Positions 53,058-61,283 of a stretch of 64,000 nucleotides of DNA are shown here, in pieces. The first letter of the stretch is position 1. Every line of letters starts with the position of its first letter. The translations under genes and the position numbers were made by a program. Where the stretch lies: contig NZ_SRXY01000005.1 of NCBI RefSeq assembly GCF_004804335.1, positions 62,001 to 126,000 on the forward strand. Direction: 5' to 3'. The notes beneath the pieces were generated by a model. It did not search any database and was not told where the DNA came from. It saw only the letters and a list, made by a program, of their open reading frames with translations. Origin of the DNA: Pacificoceanicola onchidii (lineage in GTDB: Bacteria > Pseudomonadota > Alphaproteobacteria > Rhodobacterales > Rhodobacteraceae).

Positions 53058-54362
53058 TTATTTTGCTGTACGCTCGAACTTGCGCAGCAGGGCGTTGCCG
53101 CGTTCGGCGGCGTTGTCCAGAGCTTCGGCCGCAGAGATGTTGCCAGCCCACAGAGCTTCCATCTCTTCGTTGATCACGTCACGGATCTGAACGAAGTTGC
53201 CAAAACGAAGTCCTCGCGAGCTCGGCGTAGGCGTGTTGAGGCTCAGCTGCTTGATGGCAGTATCCGTGCCCGGGTTCGTTTCATAAAACCCCTGCTCGGC
53301 GCTCAGTTCACCTGCAGCGGTGGTGATCGGAACATAGCCGGTTTCCTGGTGCCACCATGCCTGCACTTCGGCCGAGGACAGATAGGTCATGAACTTGGCC
53401 AAACCTTTGTACTCGTCGCTTTCGTGGCCCTGCAGGGCCCAAAGCGTTGCACCGCCGATGATCGAGTTCTGCGGAGCGTCAGCAAGAGTGGTATCAAGCG
53501 GCAGCATAGTCTGACCGAAGTTGAACTTCGCCTGAGACTTGATTGAACCGTAATAGGCCGAAGAGTTCATCCACATGCCGCATTCACCATTGGTGAACAT
53601 GGGCAGCGAGTCGCCACGGCGACCACCATAGACAAACAGTTTGTCGCCCTGCATGTCTGCGATGTCCTGAAGACGTGCGGCAACCTTGTCATTGTTGAAT
53701 GTGAACTCGGTATCGAAGCCGGCAAAGCCGTTTTCCTTGGTTCCCATCTCCATGTTGTGCCACGCCGAGAAGTTCTCGATCATCACCCAGCTTTGCCAAC
53801 CGAACGAGAAACCACATTCCATGCCATTATCGACAAGCGCCTGTGCCGCTGCTTTAACATCGTCCCATGTTTCCGGGACAGCCGCGCCTGCCGCTTCCAG
53901 AGCGTCGGCGTTGTACCACAGAACCGGGGTCGAGCTGTTGAATGGCATCGACAGCAATTCACCTTCGGGCGTCTGATAGTAGGACACAACCGCAGGAAGG
54001 TAGTCGGAACCGTCAAAGGGTTCACCGGCATCTGCCATCATCTGTTCAATCGGATAAATGGCGCCCTTGGCTGCCATCATGGTGGCTGTGCCAACCTCAA
54101 ACACCTGCACCAGATGCGGTTGTTCGCCTGCGCGGAACGCGGCGACGGCAGCGGTCATCGTTTCGGTATAGTTACCTTTGTAGGTCGGTACGACGGCGTA
54201 GTCGCTTTGGCTTGCGTTAAAATCAGCAGCGATTTTGTTGACCCGTTCACCATTGGTGCCGCCCATGGCGTGCCACCAGCTGATTTCGGTTTGTGCCGCA
54301 GCGGCGCTTGCTGAAACAGCAAAGGCAGCCGTGCCCGCGAGGAGCATTTTCTTCATTGTCAT
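53058..54362 (-). CDS. ugpB: sn-glycerol-3-phosphate-binding periplasmic protein
   Basis: The start at 54362 follows GGAGG; 434 residues. A signal peptide (MLLAGTAAFAVSASAAAAQ) precedes TEISWWHAMGGTNGERVNKIAADFN, the UgpB hallmark. Later blocks include YKGNYTETMTAAVAAFRAGEQPHLVQVFEVGTATMM, FNSSTPVLWYNADALEAAG and QTGYVPITTAA. It binds glycerol-3-phosphate or glycerophosphodiesters for the transporter and is the first gene of the operon. I find no convincing PHO box upstream; a divergent LysR gene is present instead, so control may not be the usual PhoB type. Confidence 0.92.
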   Translation of the reverse strand: MTMKKMLLAGTAAFAVSASAAAAQTEISWWHAMGGTNGERVNKIAADFNASQSDYAVVPTYKGNYTETMTAAVAAFRAGEQPHLVQVFEVGTATMMAAKGAIYPIEQMMADAGEPFDGSDYLPAVVSYYQTPEGELLSMPFNSSTPVLWYNADALEAAGAAVPETWDDVKAAAQALVDNGMECGFSFGWQSWVMIENFSAWHNMEMGTKENGFAGFDTEFTFNNDKVAARLQDIADMQGDKLFVYGGRRGDSLPMFTNGECGMWMNSSAYYGSIKSQAKFNFGQTMLPLDTTLADAPQNSIIGGATLWALQGHESDEYKGLAKFMTYLSSAEVQAWWHQETGYVPITTAAGELSAEQGFYETNPGTDTAIKQLSLNTPTPSSRGLRFGNFVQIRDVINEEMEALWAGNISAAEALDNAAERGNALLRKFERTAK

Positions 54363-54520
54363 CCCTTCCTCCCTGTCAGGATTCAAACATTGTGAAAGGC
54401 AGCATTCGAGAAAGCGCAAAATAATTCAAGTTAATTTTTATGGACATTCATTATAATGTTTTGTTATGCGATGGTGGAAGTCAGTCAATGCTCGGGAAAA
54501 CGCTACAAGGAGCTAAGCTA
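54363..54520. promoter_or_regulatory. Divergent promoter region between ugpB and LysR gene
   Basis: Contains a consensus -10 box TATAAT at 54452-54457 inside a 10-bp palindrome CATTATAATG (54449-54458), in a markedly AT-rich stretch (about 54417-54475). No CTGTCAT-type PHO box repeats are visible. Confidence 0.45.
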
Positions 54521-55423
54521 TTGAAGTTTAAGCTAAGACAACTCGAAGCGTTTCATGCTGTTGCCGAGACGGGGAGTGTAACAAAGGCCGCGGAAAGATT
54601 GGATGTTTCGCAACCTGCGGTGAGCCGATTGCTCTCAGACTTTTCGGCATCCGTTGGATTTGAACTCTTTACGCGCAGCCGGGGGGGACTCGAGCCGACA
54701 AGCGATTCGCGTTACCTGCTCGCAGAAGTCCGGCGCATACTTGATAGCCTTGATCACCTTGACGATCTCCGCCGCGATCTGACCGAACGCACCAGAGGAC
54801 ACATTCGGGTTGCCTGCCTGCCGGGTTTTGCCACCAACCACCTGCCGGGCGTTCTCGTGCAGTTTCTGAAGGAAAGACCGGGAGTGACGGTGTCACTTGA
54901 ACCCGACCGCCCGGAAAGAATTCTGGAGTGGATCATCGGCGAGCAATATGATTGCGGCATTACCGATGGGTTTCTTGGCCACCCGGCAACGCACAGCCAA
55001 GATCTATACATTAAATCTGCCTGTATCCTTCCCAAGGATCATCCGCTTGGCGCAAAAGACGAGATTTCCCCGAACGACCTGGCGGCTGAACGTATGATCC
55101 ACACAAGGCGAGACAGCCAGTTCTACAAGCATCTCTCGCGGGCTTTTACAGAGTACGGTGAAGAGATTAACAGTCTGGTCGAAGTAAGACAGTTCACAAC
55201 GGCCTGTACGATGGTGAAGGAAGGCCTGGGAGCGGCCGTTGTCAGCGCAATCGACGCCGAGGCCTTCCGCTCCTCCGGGATTGTCATTCGTCCGTTTCGA
55301 CCAAACATTTTCCACCGACTGTCAATCCTTCAACCCGCGTCAGGCCCAACCTCGCCCATCGTTCTGGATTTCATCGATGCGTTTATGGCCAGCCTACAGC
55401 CTTTTCTCGCCACGCAACGCTGA
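54521..55423 (+). CDS. LysR-family regulator facing the ugp operon, TTG start
   Basis: The start is taken as TTG at 54521 because AGGAG lies eight bases upstream and the product then begins MKFKLRQLEAFHAV, as LysR proteins do (300 residues). Upstream ATGs at 54440 and 54488 add non-family residues. The helix-turn-helix contains TKAAERLDVSQPAVSRLLSDF, and the effector domain IRVACLPGFATNHLPGVLVQFL and KEGLGAAVVSAIDAEAF. It faces ugpB and is the likely regulator of glycerophosphodiester uptake here. The effector is unknown. Confidence 0.86.
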   Translation: MKFKLRQLEAFHAVAETGSVTKAAERLDVSQPAVSRLLSDFSASVGFELFTRSRGGLEPTSDSRYLLAEVRRILDSLDHLDDLRRDLTERTRGHIRVACLPGFATNHLPGVLVQFLKERPGVTVSLEPDRPERILEWIIGEQYDCGITDGFLGHPATHSQDLYIKSACILPKDHPLGAKDEISPNDLAAERMIHTRRDSQFYKHLSRAFTEYGEEINSLVEVRQFTTACTMVKEGLGAAVVSAIDAEAFRSSGIVIRPFRPNIFHRLSILQPASGPTSPIVLDFIDAFMASLQPFLATQR

Positions 55424-55516
55424 CGGGCCGAAGTCAACGTGACCTCGTAAGGGGCCGTAAATGTGCGCCAATGACTGAAAATTTGACCGTCCGACCACGC
55501 GCACCCCGTCCTGTGA

Positions 55517-55642
55517 CTTGTCCGGGGAAAGGTCGTGGTCACGGGTGCTGCTTCTGGCATTGGCTTGGGCTGCGCTACGGCAGTTGCCGGAGCAGGCGCA
55601 GAAACCTATTGCGCAGCGCGCGGTGTGAATGGACTTCAATAG
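55517..55642 (+). pseudogene. Fragment of a short-chain dehydrogenase (SDR) gene
   Basis: One frame encodes GKVVVTGAASGIGLGCATAV, the N-terminal NAD-binding TGxxxGIG motif of an SDR, followed by AGAGAETYCAARGVNGLQ and a stop at 55640-55642. There is no start codon and nothing of the remaining 200 residues (no YxxxK). The end overlaps the convergent flavoreductase gene by a few bases. It is a leftover of a deleted SDR gene. Confidence 0.6.
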
Positions 55643-56784
55643 CCACCGAACTGCTCAACCCGGATGCGAGCGGCATCGACACCTGCCGATTTCAGCATCT
55701 CAGACATTGCAGAGACAAACTTGCCGGGGCCGACGCAGTAGTAGATCGGACGTTTGACGTCACTCAAATGACGGGCAAGCATTGTGGCGTCGATGTATCC
55801 CGTTTCTCCCTTCCAAGTCGTATCAGCGTCGGACTCTGTCATCGTGGCAACAAGCTCAAACTCCGAGTTGGCCTCATCCAGCTCTTGCAGTTCCGCCAAC
55901 ATCGCGGAGTCGTCTGGGCTGCGGTTGGAATAGAACAGGGTTGTTTGGGTGAGCCCGTTTCTGTGATCTGCGTCGCGGAGCATGGACAGGAAGGGCGTGA
56001 TGCCGATGCCGCCTGCCAGAAACACGGTTGGGCGGGCGGAATTCGTGTCTTTCGTGAAGCTGCCCAACGGTCCCGCGATCTGGAGCGCAGCGCCGCCCGG
56101 CATCGATTTCAAGGATTGCTTGAAGCTGCTGCTGTCGCGCAGGCGGGTCACCACTTGGAGGTCGGTCTCGTGGGGCGCATTGGCGATGGAGAAGACCCGT
56201 GCTTCTCCTGCGCCGTTGGACGCACCAGCGGGGATGGTCAGCCGGATGGCCTGTCCCGGCGTGAATGAAAACCCGGCGGGCTTCGTCAAGCGGATGGCCA
56301 GCGTGTCATTTGCAACCCTCTCGCGTTCAAGGATCGTGACCGTCGCGGCGGGGCTTGTCCGACCGGTCAGTTTCAGCCCATCCCGCATGTTCAGCCCCAT
56401 CAGCGTGAGGTTCGTGGCCCCTGCGATCAATTCAACACCTTGCAGCGCGTAGAACACCGTATCGAAGGTGCCGGCGGAGGCTTTGGATTCAAGTATGAAC
56501 GCCATCGGTACCAGGATGAGAAGCCCGTTGGCGGCGATGATCGGCATCCGTTTTTGTTTGGCGGATACGAGTTTCCCGGACTGGCCTTTGCCCAGTGACA
56601 TGCCCGAGCCACCGACGATGGCCATGGCGGGTATCAGGATGAACATGCCCGACAGGATCCAGCCCTTAACGGAGGCGATTGTCTCATGTGAGCCGAAGAG
56701 TTCGGACACAATGGTCGAGGTCCAAAAGAGTAGGATCATCAACAGGCCGATAGCGCCTGCAATGGCGTGAATGCGGGTTTTCAT
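55636..56784 (-). CDS. Membrane-anchored FAD/NAD(P)H oxidoreductase (ferredoxin-reductase type)
   Basis: 382 residues. Four hydrophobic spans fill the first 130 residues (AIAGAIGLLMILLFWTSTIV, VKGWILSGMFILIPAMAIVG, MPIIAANGLLILVPMAFIL, TVFYALQGVELIAGATNL). The C-terminal 240 are an FNR module: SPAATVTILERERVANDTLAIRL, FTPGQAIRLTI, FAD site RVFSIANAP, NAD site FLAGGIGITPFLSML, and YYCVGPGKFVSAM. There is no 2Fe-2S motif. It moves electrons from NAD(P)H through FAD, presumably to the heme protein encoded two genes upstream. Last gene of the MarR-facing operon, 33 bp after the DUF1772 gene. Confidence 0.85.
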   Translation of the reverse strand: MKTRIHAIAGAIGLLMILLFWTSTIVSELFGSHETIASVKGWILSGMFILIPAMAIVGGSGMSLGKGQSGKLVSAKQKRMPIIAANGLLILVPMAFILESKASAGTFDTVFYALQGVELIAGATNLTLMGLNMRDGLKLTGRTSPAATVTILERERVANDTLAIRLTKPAGFSFTPGQAIRLTIPAGASNGAGEARVFSIANAPHETDLQVVTRLRDSSSFKQSLKSMPGGAALQIAGPLGSFTKDTNSARPTVFLAGGIGITPFLSMLRDADHRNGLTQTTLFYSNRSPDDSAMLAELQELDEANSEFELVATMTESDADTTWKGETGYIDATMLARHLSDVKRPIYYCVGPGKFVSAMSEMLKSAGVDAARIRVEQFGGY

Positions 56785-56817
56785 AGGGAAGTCCTCCTGT
56801 GAATGAGACGCGGAATG

Positions 56818-57264
56818 TCAGGCTTTGATCGCGATGCAGCCGACGACGGCAGCGGCCATGCCAAAGCCGATCCGGAAATTGTGGACGGTCAGCCATTGGT
56901 TCAGTTTCGCGGCGCCGGTCGCTTCATCCATTGTGCCGCTGGCAAACGCTGTGTTGGTTGGGACGAAGAACGCGAAAGTCAGGACGGCCACCACAAGGAT
57001 ACAAGCCGCGCTGAGTAGCCAGTACTTCAGTTCTGGCTGGCCCCAATACAGCCAAACCGATCCGATCAGGCCGATCAAAGTCGGCATGAAGATCAGCGGG
57101 ATGGAACGGGAGACGAATTGGTTGTTGGCCGCGAACCAGTCGAGGAATTCCCGCGTGGAAAGGCTTTGCCAATATCCGCCAAGCGTGACGCCGATACTGA
57201 GCATGACACCTGCAAAACCAGCAGCGCCACAGATGGTCAGAATGTTGAACGCTGTCTTGATCAT
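56818..57264 (-). CDS. DUF1772-like four-helix membrane protein
   Basis: 148 residues from ATG 57264, which overlaps the cytochrome b561 stop (ATGA). Four spans: ILTICGAAGFAGVMLSIGV, IPLIFMPTLIGLIGSVWLYW, YWLLSAACILVVAVLTFAFFV and IGFGMAAAVVGCIAIKA. The loop with FVPTNTAFASG and the following conserved 'W-L-T-V-H-N-F-R' are typical of DUF1772 proteins, some of which are anthrone-oxygenase-like. It sits between cytochrome b561 and the flavoreductase and may be a third membrane subunit of the same electron-transfer complex. Confidence 0.75.
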   Translation of the reverse strand: MIKTAFNILTICGAAGFAGVMLSIGVTLGGYWQSLSTREFLDWFAANNQFVSRSIPLIFMPTLIGLIGSVWLYWGQPELKYWLLSAACILVVAVLTFAFFVPTNTAFASGTMDEATGAAKLNQWLTVHNFRIGFGMAAAVVGCIAIKA

Positions 57265-57812
57265 GACCCGGCTCCGTTTTCGCGACGGGCGAACCACATG
57301 CGCCAGATCAGGCCGTCTTTCTTGATGAAGTGGTGGTAGAGCGCGGCACCTGCATGGAGCACAATGAGCGCCACCATCAGCCGTGCGCCAAGCCCATGTG
57401 GGATACGTGGCAGGACTTCAGAGAAGTCAGGCAAAGGTATTGCGCTATCGCCAAACAGGATGCTTCCCGCCCCGGAAAGCACGATGATCCCAATCCCGCT
57501 CGCCGCCATACCCAGGATGACACCGTAAAACAGAACATGGATGACCTTTGCGGACAGGGTCTGCCAGGCTGGGTCTCCCGCGACCGGTCGGGGTTTCTGA
57601 TCGACGCGCCACCACCAGAACAGGCGCAGGAGCGTTAGTAGCAAAATCACTACGCCGAGCGGCACATGGAGCATCAACACTGCTTCCTTGGCCGGGCTTT
57701 CCGTTATGGATGCTGCTCGAAAACCGGACCCGAGCATCGCAAGAATGAAGATCGCACTCAGCCAGTGAATTGCAACTGCGACCGATCCATATTGGGTTGG
57801 GGAGCTCTTCAT
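57261..57812 (-). CDS. Cytochrome b561-family diheme membrane protein
   Basis: The start at 57812 follows GGAGG, giving 183 residues. Four spans carry His residues in the expected places: VAIHWLSAIFILAMLGSG, LMLHVPLGVVILLLTLLRLFWWW, KVIHVLFYGVILGMAASGIG and VALIVLHAGAALYHHFI. These can ligate two b-type hemes, one near each membrane face. The PRPVAGDPAWQ loop is also typical. It would carry electrons across the membrane, to or from quinone or oxygen. Second gene of the operon, 29 bp after the EF-hand gene. Confidence 0.88.
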   Translation of the reverse strand: MKSSPTQYGSVAVAIHWLSAIFILAMLGSGFRAASITESPAKEAVLMLHVPLGVVILLLTLLRLFWWWRVDQKPRPVAGDPAWQTLSAKVIHVLFYGVILGMAASGIGIIVLSGAGSILFGDSAIPLPDFSEVLPRIPHGLGARLMVALIVLHAGAALYHHFIKKDGLIWRMWFARRENGAGS

Positions 57813-57841
57813 GATGTTGCCTCCGGGGTCTTGGGTCATAC

Positions 57842-58327
57842 CTATCGGCCGGTGATTGCTGCGCGGTAGGCGAGATTGACCACGTAGCCGCTCAGGAACT
57901 CGTCGCGGGTCAGGAGTGCGTTATCGTCGGTGTCGGCGCGCCTGAAATCCCACATCATCGATTTGTGGTATTCTTGACGTCCAATCTCGCCGTTTCCGTC
58001 ATGATCCCAAATCGCAAACAGGGTTTTCTGCGCTGTCTCGTAGGCGCGCTCTTGGGCTTCATCCTCAGCAATGAAGTTGAAGCCGAAGTCCCAATCCGTG
58101 AATTCGCCCAGATCGACGGAGCCATCCTCGTCGTAGTCCATGGAAACAAAGATTTCCTGGCCGAATTTGACGAACTCACCCATGTCGGCTGCGCCTTCCG
58201 GGTTGTCTTCAATCGAACCGAAAATCACTTCAGCCAGTTGTCGACCCGGGGTCGGCGCTTCTGATTGCGCAATCGCCGAAACGGGAAGAGCCAGAAGTAG
58301 CGCACAGGTCGCTGTCAGCGTCTTCAT
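57842..58327 (-). CDS. Secreted EF-hand calcium-binding protein
   Basis: 161 residues with a signal peptide (LTATCALLLALPVSAIAQ). Three EF-hand loops are visible: DYDEDGSVDLGEF, DHDGNGEIGRQEY and DTDDNALLTRDEF. All have Asp or Asn at positions 1, 3 and 5 and Glu at 12, so the first two should bind Ca2+ well; the third lacks Gly at position 6. An N-terminal segment (FGSIEDNPEGAADMGEF) may be a degenerate fourth hand. It is the first gene of the MarR-facing operon and would act in the periplasm beside cytochrome b561. Confidence 0.87.
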   Translation of the reverse strand: MKTLTATCALLLALPVSAIAQSEAPTPGRQLAEVIFGSIEDNPEGAADMGEFVKFGQEIFVSMDYDEDGSVDLGEFTDWDFGFNFIAEDEAQERAYETAQKTLFAIWDHDGNGEIGRQEYHKSMMWDFRRADTDDNALLTRDEFLSGYVVNLAYRAAITGR

Positions 58328-58354
58328 CTCATTACTCCTTCTGATTCCATTTGA

Positions 58355-58388
58355 ATAGCAAGCTATATAATATTACATAGTTTGCTAT
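58355..58388. promoter_or_regulatory. Tandem MarR operator sites between divergent genes
   Basis: ATAGCAAGCTAT (58355-58366) and ATAGTTTGCTAT (58377-58388) are each palindromic (ATAGC-N2-GCTAT type) and are inverted copies of each other (11 of 12). Centres are 22 bp apart. A consensus TATAAT lies between them (58366-58371), so binding would block the promoter. A third half-site, GCTAT, is near 58394. Confidence 0.7.
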
Positions 58389-58407
58389 GCAATGCTATTT
58401 GTGAGCT

Positions 58408-58851
58408 ATGGAATTTGATCGCATGAACTCAGCGGGATACCTCGTGAACAACCTGGCCCGCCTGCTTGTGGAGGTGCTTCGCAAGCGTATCGCCCCACTG
58501 GGCATTGTGCCTGGCCAGTTTCCGACTCTGCTTGCATTGTGGGAAAAGGATGGCCTGACCCAGAAAGAACTGCTTGTTTTGGTCGATATTGAACAGGCGA
58601 CCCTTGCAAATACGCTGACGCGGATGGAGAGGGATGGGCTTATCACCCGTAAGGAGCACCCGGCAGATGCACGCGCACGCACGATCCATCTGACCAATCA
58701 AGGGAGATCAATCCGTGACGAGGCCTACAAGGCAGCTGCGCAGATCAACGAAGAGGTGCTCGCAGACCTCTCTGACGCAGAAACCGAGGCTTTCCTGAGC
58801 TACATGCGCCGCGTCATTGGAAGGATCAAAGAGGTGGAAGCGACTTCGTAG
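58408..58851 (+). CDS. MarR-family regulator of the EF-hand/cytochrome b561 operon
   Basis: 147 residues: GYLVNNLARLLVEVLRKRIAPLGIVPGQFPTLLALWEKDGLTQKEL, recognition helix QATLANTLTRMERDGLI, wing RKEHPADARARTIHLTNQG and the C-terminal dimerisation helices. It begins 20 bp after tandem palindromes that also cover the promoter of the divergent operon, so it most probably represses both. There is no Cys, so direct thiol oxidation sensing is unlikely. Confidence 0.87.
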   Translation: MEFDRMNSAGYLVNNLARLLVEVLRKRIAPLGIVPGQFPTLLALWEKDGLTQKELLVLVDIEQATLANTLTRMERDGLITRKEHPADARARTIHLTNQGRSIRDEAYKAAAQINEEVLADLSDAETEAFLSYMRRVIGRIKEVEATS

Positions 58852-59360
58852 CTTATCAGCGACACTCTTGGTTTCCGATAGACCGGAAAGCAAATTGCTC
58901 GTCCTTGCTGTACGAACAGCCAACCATCAGATTGTCGGCTTTGCCGTCGCAGCAAATGGCAGGTTCGGCGGGCTGCAGCGTGGGTTGTTCAGACCGCAGG
59001 TTGGGGCCGGGAGCAGTTTTGCCGAGCTGGAGTGGCCAGTCCATAACGGCGATGGATCGTGCAAGGGGCGACGATAGGTTGGAACCGGGCCATGCAACGC
59101 TTAGCCTGAGGGGCGTGGATGCAAGCAAAAACGGCCAGAAGCAGGCCGGTGTCCGGGCGATTGCAAAGGTCCGCAGCCGAAAAGGACAAGAGGTCACTGC
59201 CAACAAAGCCGTAGAGCATGGGCGTCTCGTCCCGGCAAAGAAGCCTTGAAAGCCTTCTGCAAGCGGCAGTACAACCGGGCCTTGACCGAATTTCCCGAAA
59301 GCAGATTTTTGGCCAGGGACATCAGGCTCTGGCAGCCATTCAGACAAGAAGGAGGCCGCC
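58852..59360. other. Intergenic region, no gene seen
   Basis: 509 bp between the MarR gene and the esterase gene. Parts (about 58905-59000, with GCAGCAAATGGCAGGTTCGGCGGGCTG) look like heavily diverged family-B repeat sequence. No supported gene. Confidence 0.4.
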
Positions 59361-60398
59361 GTGCCCGAAACACTTGGAAGGCGCCTGGGTTGCTCAATGG
59401 CTCTCGGCTTTGCGCTTTTGATCGCGCCGAACTTTGCGCTTGGGCAGGACGCCGCGTCTTGCTTTGACGGGACTGCCGCGGTCCATCACGCTTTGGGTGA
59501 GAGCCCCGAGACCCTGCCGACAGGTGTCGGCGTGTTCGACATGCCGGACCTTGGAGCGGCCGGTCTTACCGTGCATTACGCGCGTCCTGCAGGCTTTTCG
59601 TCGACATCGCCAATCCTGCTTGTCCTTCCCGGGGCAGGGCGCAATAGCGGTGATTACAGAGATGCCTGGATCGAGGCGGCCTGTGCTTCGGGGGCATTGG
59701 TGGCGGCGCTTGGGTATCCTGAGGAGCAGTATGACTTCGCCGCATACAACATGGGCGGCACAATCGCGAACCTGCAGTTCGATGAGCCCGGCTTTGCCCG
59801 CGTGTCCGAGAACGCAACAACCATCACGCTTGAGGATGCCGACATTCGGTTTGATGCGGTGACGCAGCGCGCGGACTGGATTTTCGATGATTTTGACCGC
59901 GTGTTTGAGCATCTGGTTCAGGCAACGGCCTCCGAGCAGGACACATACGATGTCTTTGGCCACTCTGCTGGCGGACAGATCCTGCACCGCTTTGCGCTGT
60001 TCGCCCCGCAATCCAAAGCGCGCGTGATCATCGCCGCAAACGCCGGGTTCTACACATTTCCCGATTTTTCACAGGCCTTGCCCACCGGGCTGCAGGGGAC
60101 TGGCCTGACAGAGGCGGATCTGAGCCGGGCGTTTGGTGCGCGTCTGGTGGTGATGCTGGGGGCGCTCGACAATGACGACGCGGCTGGCGGGACTTTGCTG
60201 CACACACCGCACATTGACCGCTTACAGGGGCTGGGGCGTCTGGATCGCGGGCAAAGCTTTTTCGAGCACGCGCGGGATGAGGCGGCTCGGATCGAGACGG
60301 CGTTTCATTGGCAGATCGACGTCATTGACGGGGTTGGACATGACTACCGGGCGATGAGCGCTGCGGCGGCTGAGTACCTGGCGAGATTGGCCGACTGA
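59361..60398 (+). CDS. Secreted alpha/beta-hydrolase (poly(3-hydroxyalkanoate) depolymerase/esterase-like)
   Basis: 345 residues starting with GTG at 59361, with AGGAGG five bases upstream. Signal peptide: SMALGFALLIAPNFALG-QDAAS. Then the esterase fold: TVHYARPAGFSSTSPILLVLPGAGRNSGDYRDAW (oxyanion strand), nucleophile Ser in VFGHSAGGQILHRFALF, and DGVGHDYRAM with the His near the C-terminus. A loop with NAGFYTFPDF follows the nucleophile. It should act in the periplasm or outside the cell on an ester; the exact substrate is unknown. No operon partner. Confidence 0.8.
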   Translation: MPETLGRRLGCSMALGFALLIAPNFALGQDAASCFDGTAAVHHALGESPETLPTGVGVFDMPDLGAAGLTVHYARPAGFSSTSPILLVLPGAGRNSGDYRDAWIEAACASGALVAALGYPEEQYDFAAYNMGGTIANLQFDEPGFARVSENATTITLEDADIRFDAVTQRADWIFDDFDRVFEHLVQATASEQDTYDVFGHSAGGQILHRFALFAPQSKARVIIAANAGFYTFPDFSQALPTGLQGTGLTEADLSRAFGARLVVMLGALDNDDAAGGTLLHTPHIDRLQGLGRLDRGQSFFEHARDEAARIETAFHWQIDVIDGVGHDYRAMSAAAAEYLARLAD

Positions 60399-60400
60399 CC

Positions 60401-60468
60401 GCGTCCCGGCCCGGCGATGGGCGCGGCGGCCTGCGGCCTTGATTCCGCGCCTGGGGTGAGGAGAACGG
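60401..60468. repeat. Structured intergenic repeat, partial copy 3
   Basis: Only the right-hand third of the element is present: CCCGGCCCGGCGATGGGCG resembles the second arm, followed by the conserved nested hairpin GGCGCGG ... GGCC-TGC-GGCC ... CCGCGCC and GCCTGGGGTGAG. It begins right after the esterase stop codon. The left arm and spacer are missing. Confidence 0.65.
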
Positions 60469-60557
60469 TCTTGCGTCAGTGCCGCCAAGCGCCAATCCGG
60501 AACGCCGAGAGCGCGAAGCAGACGGTTTGTCAGGGAGCGGCGTGCCTAAGCGCAGCT

Positions 60558-61283
60558 CTAAGCCGCTGATTTTCTACGGAACACGGCCAGAAGTCCGAGC
60601 GCGGAAATAAGCTAGGCAAATCCGGCTGGCAACGGCACAGGTGCGAGGTCTTCGATTGTGATCGTCAGGCTGTTCAGGCGATAGCCTTCACCCGCGTTGC
60701 TTGCGAAAAGGCGAAAGCCAAGGATGTCATCCGTATCCAGCGTGTAGGGCAGCAGGATGTTGGACGCGCTGTTGCTGCCTTCCGTGACACTGCCGGTGGT
60801 CGGGCCGTTTTCATCGCCCACATAGAGCGACATGGAGAAGGGGCTGTTCGCGCCAAGACCCGTCATCGCGGTGACCGCAGCACCGGCTCCGCGAAAAACA
60901 TGGCTGCCACCACTGTTGTTCTGACGCTGCGTGCCAATGGCATTCGTCGGGTTTGAAAACGCGAAAATCGGACCATTGTCGGTAATCGATCCGGGAAGGC
61001 GGATGAAATCCACATCCAGCGACAGGATCAAATCGCCGCGTTCCGCAGCGCGCAGAATGTCCAATGTGATCAAGGACGTGCCTTGCGACGCGGTTGTCAC
61101 GGTGAAATCCGCGGCTGTGCCGGTGATGGCGACATTGGCCGGATCGGTTGCAAAAGCTGCGAGCTCGGCTCCGGTGTAAGACTGCGTGAACAGCGTGGCG
61201 GCCTGCGAGGCGGTGGCACCTGCAAAGAGCATTACGGCTGACACGAACCCTGCGGCTGCAGGCTTTAATCCTTTAAACGTCAT
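60558..61283 (-). pseudogene. VPLPA-CTERM protein with a stop codon inside its sorting signal
   Basis: The start at 61283 follows GGAG. The signal peptide (GFVSAVMLFAGATASQAA) precedes a beta-rich domain (LFTQSYTGAELAAFATDPANVAITGTAADFTV; VDFIRLPGSI; ILLPYTLDTDDILGFRLFASNAGEGYRLNSLTITI) like those of other surface PEP-CTERM-type proteins. The frame ends at TAG (60612-60614) in APVPLPAGFA-stop. It then continues with LISALGLLAVFRRKSAA to a second stop at 60558-60560. VPLPAG, a hydrophobic helix and an Arg-Arg-Lys tail are exactly a VPLPA-CTERM anchor. One base change (for example TTG to TAG) removed it. The product as written (223 residues) would be secreted without its anchor. Confidence 0.72.

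Noticed and set aside
54363-54520. PHO box upstream of ugpB
   Set aside because: Looked for two CTGTCAT-like repeats as in phosphate-controlled ugp operons; none is convincing on either strand.
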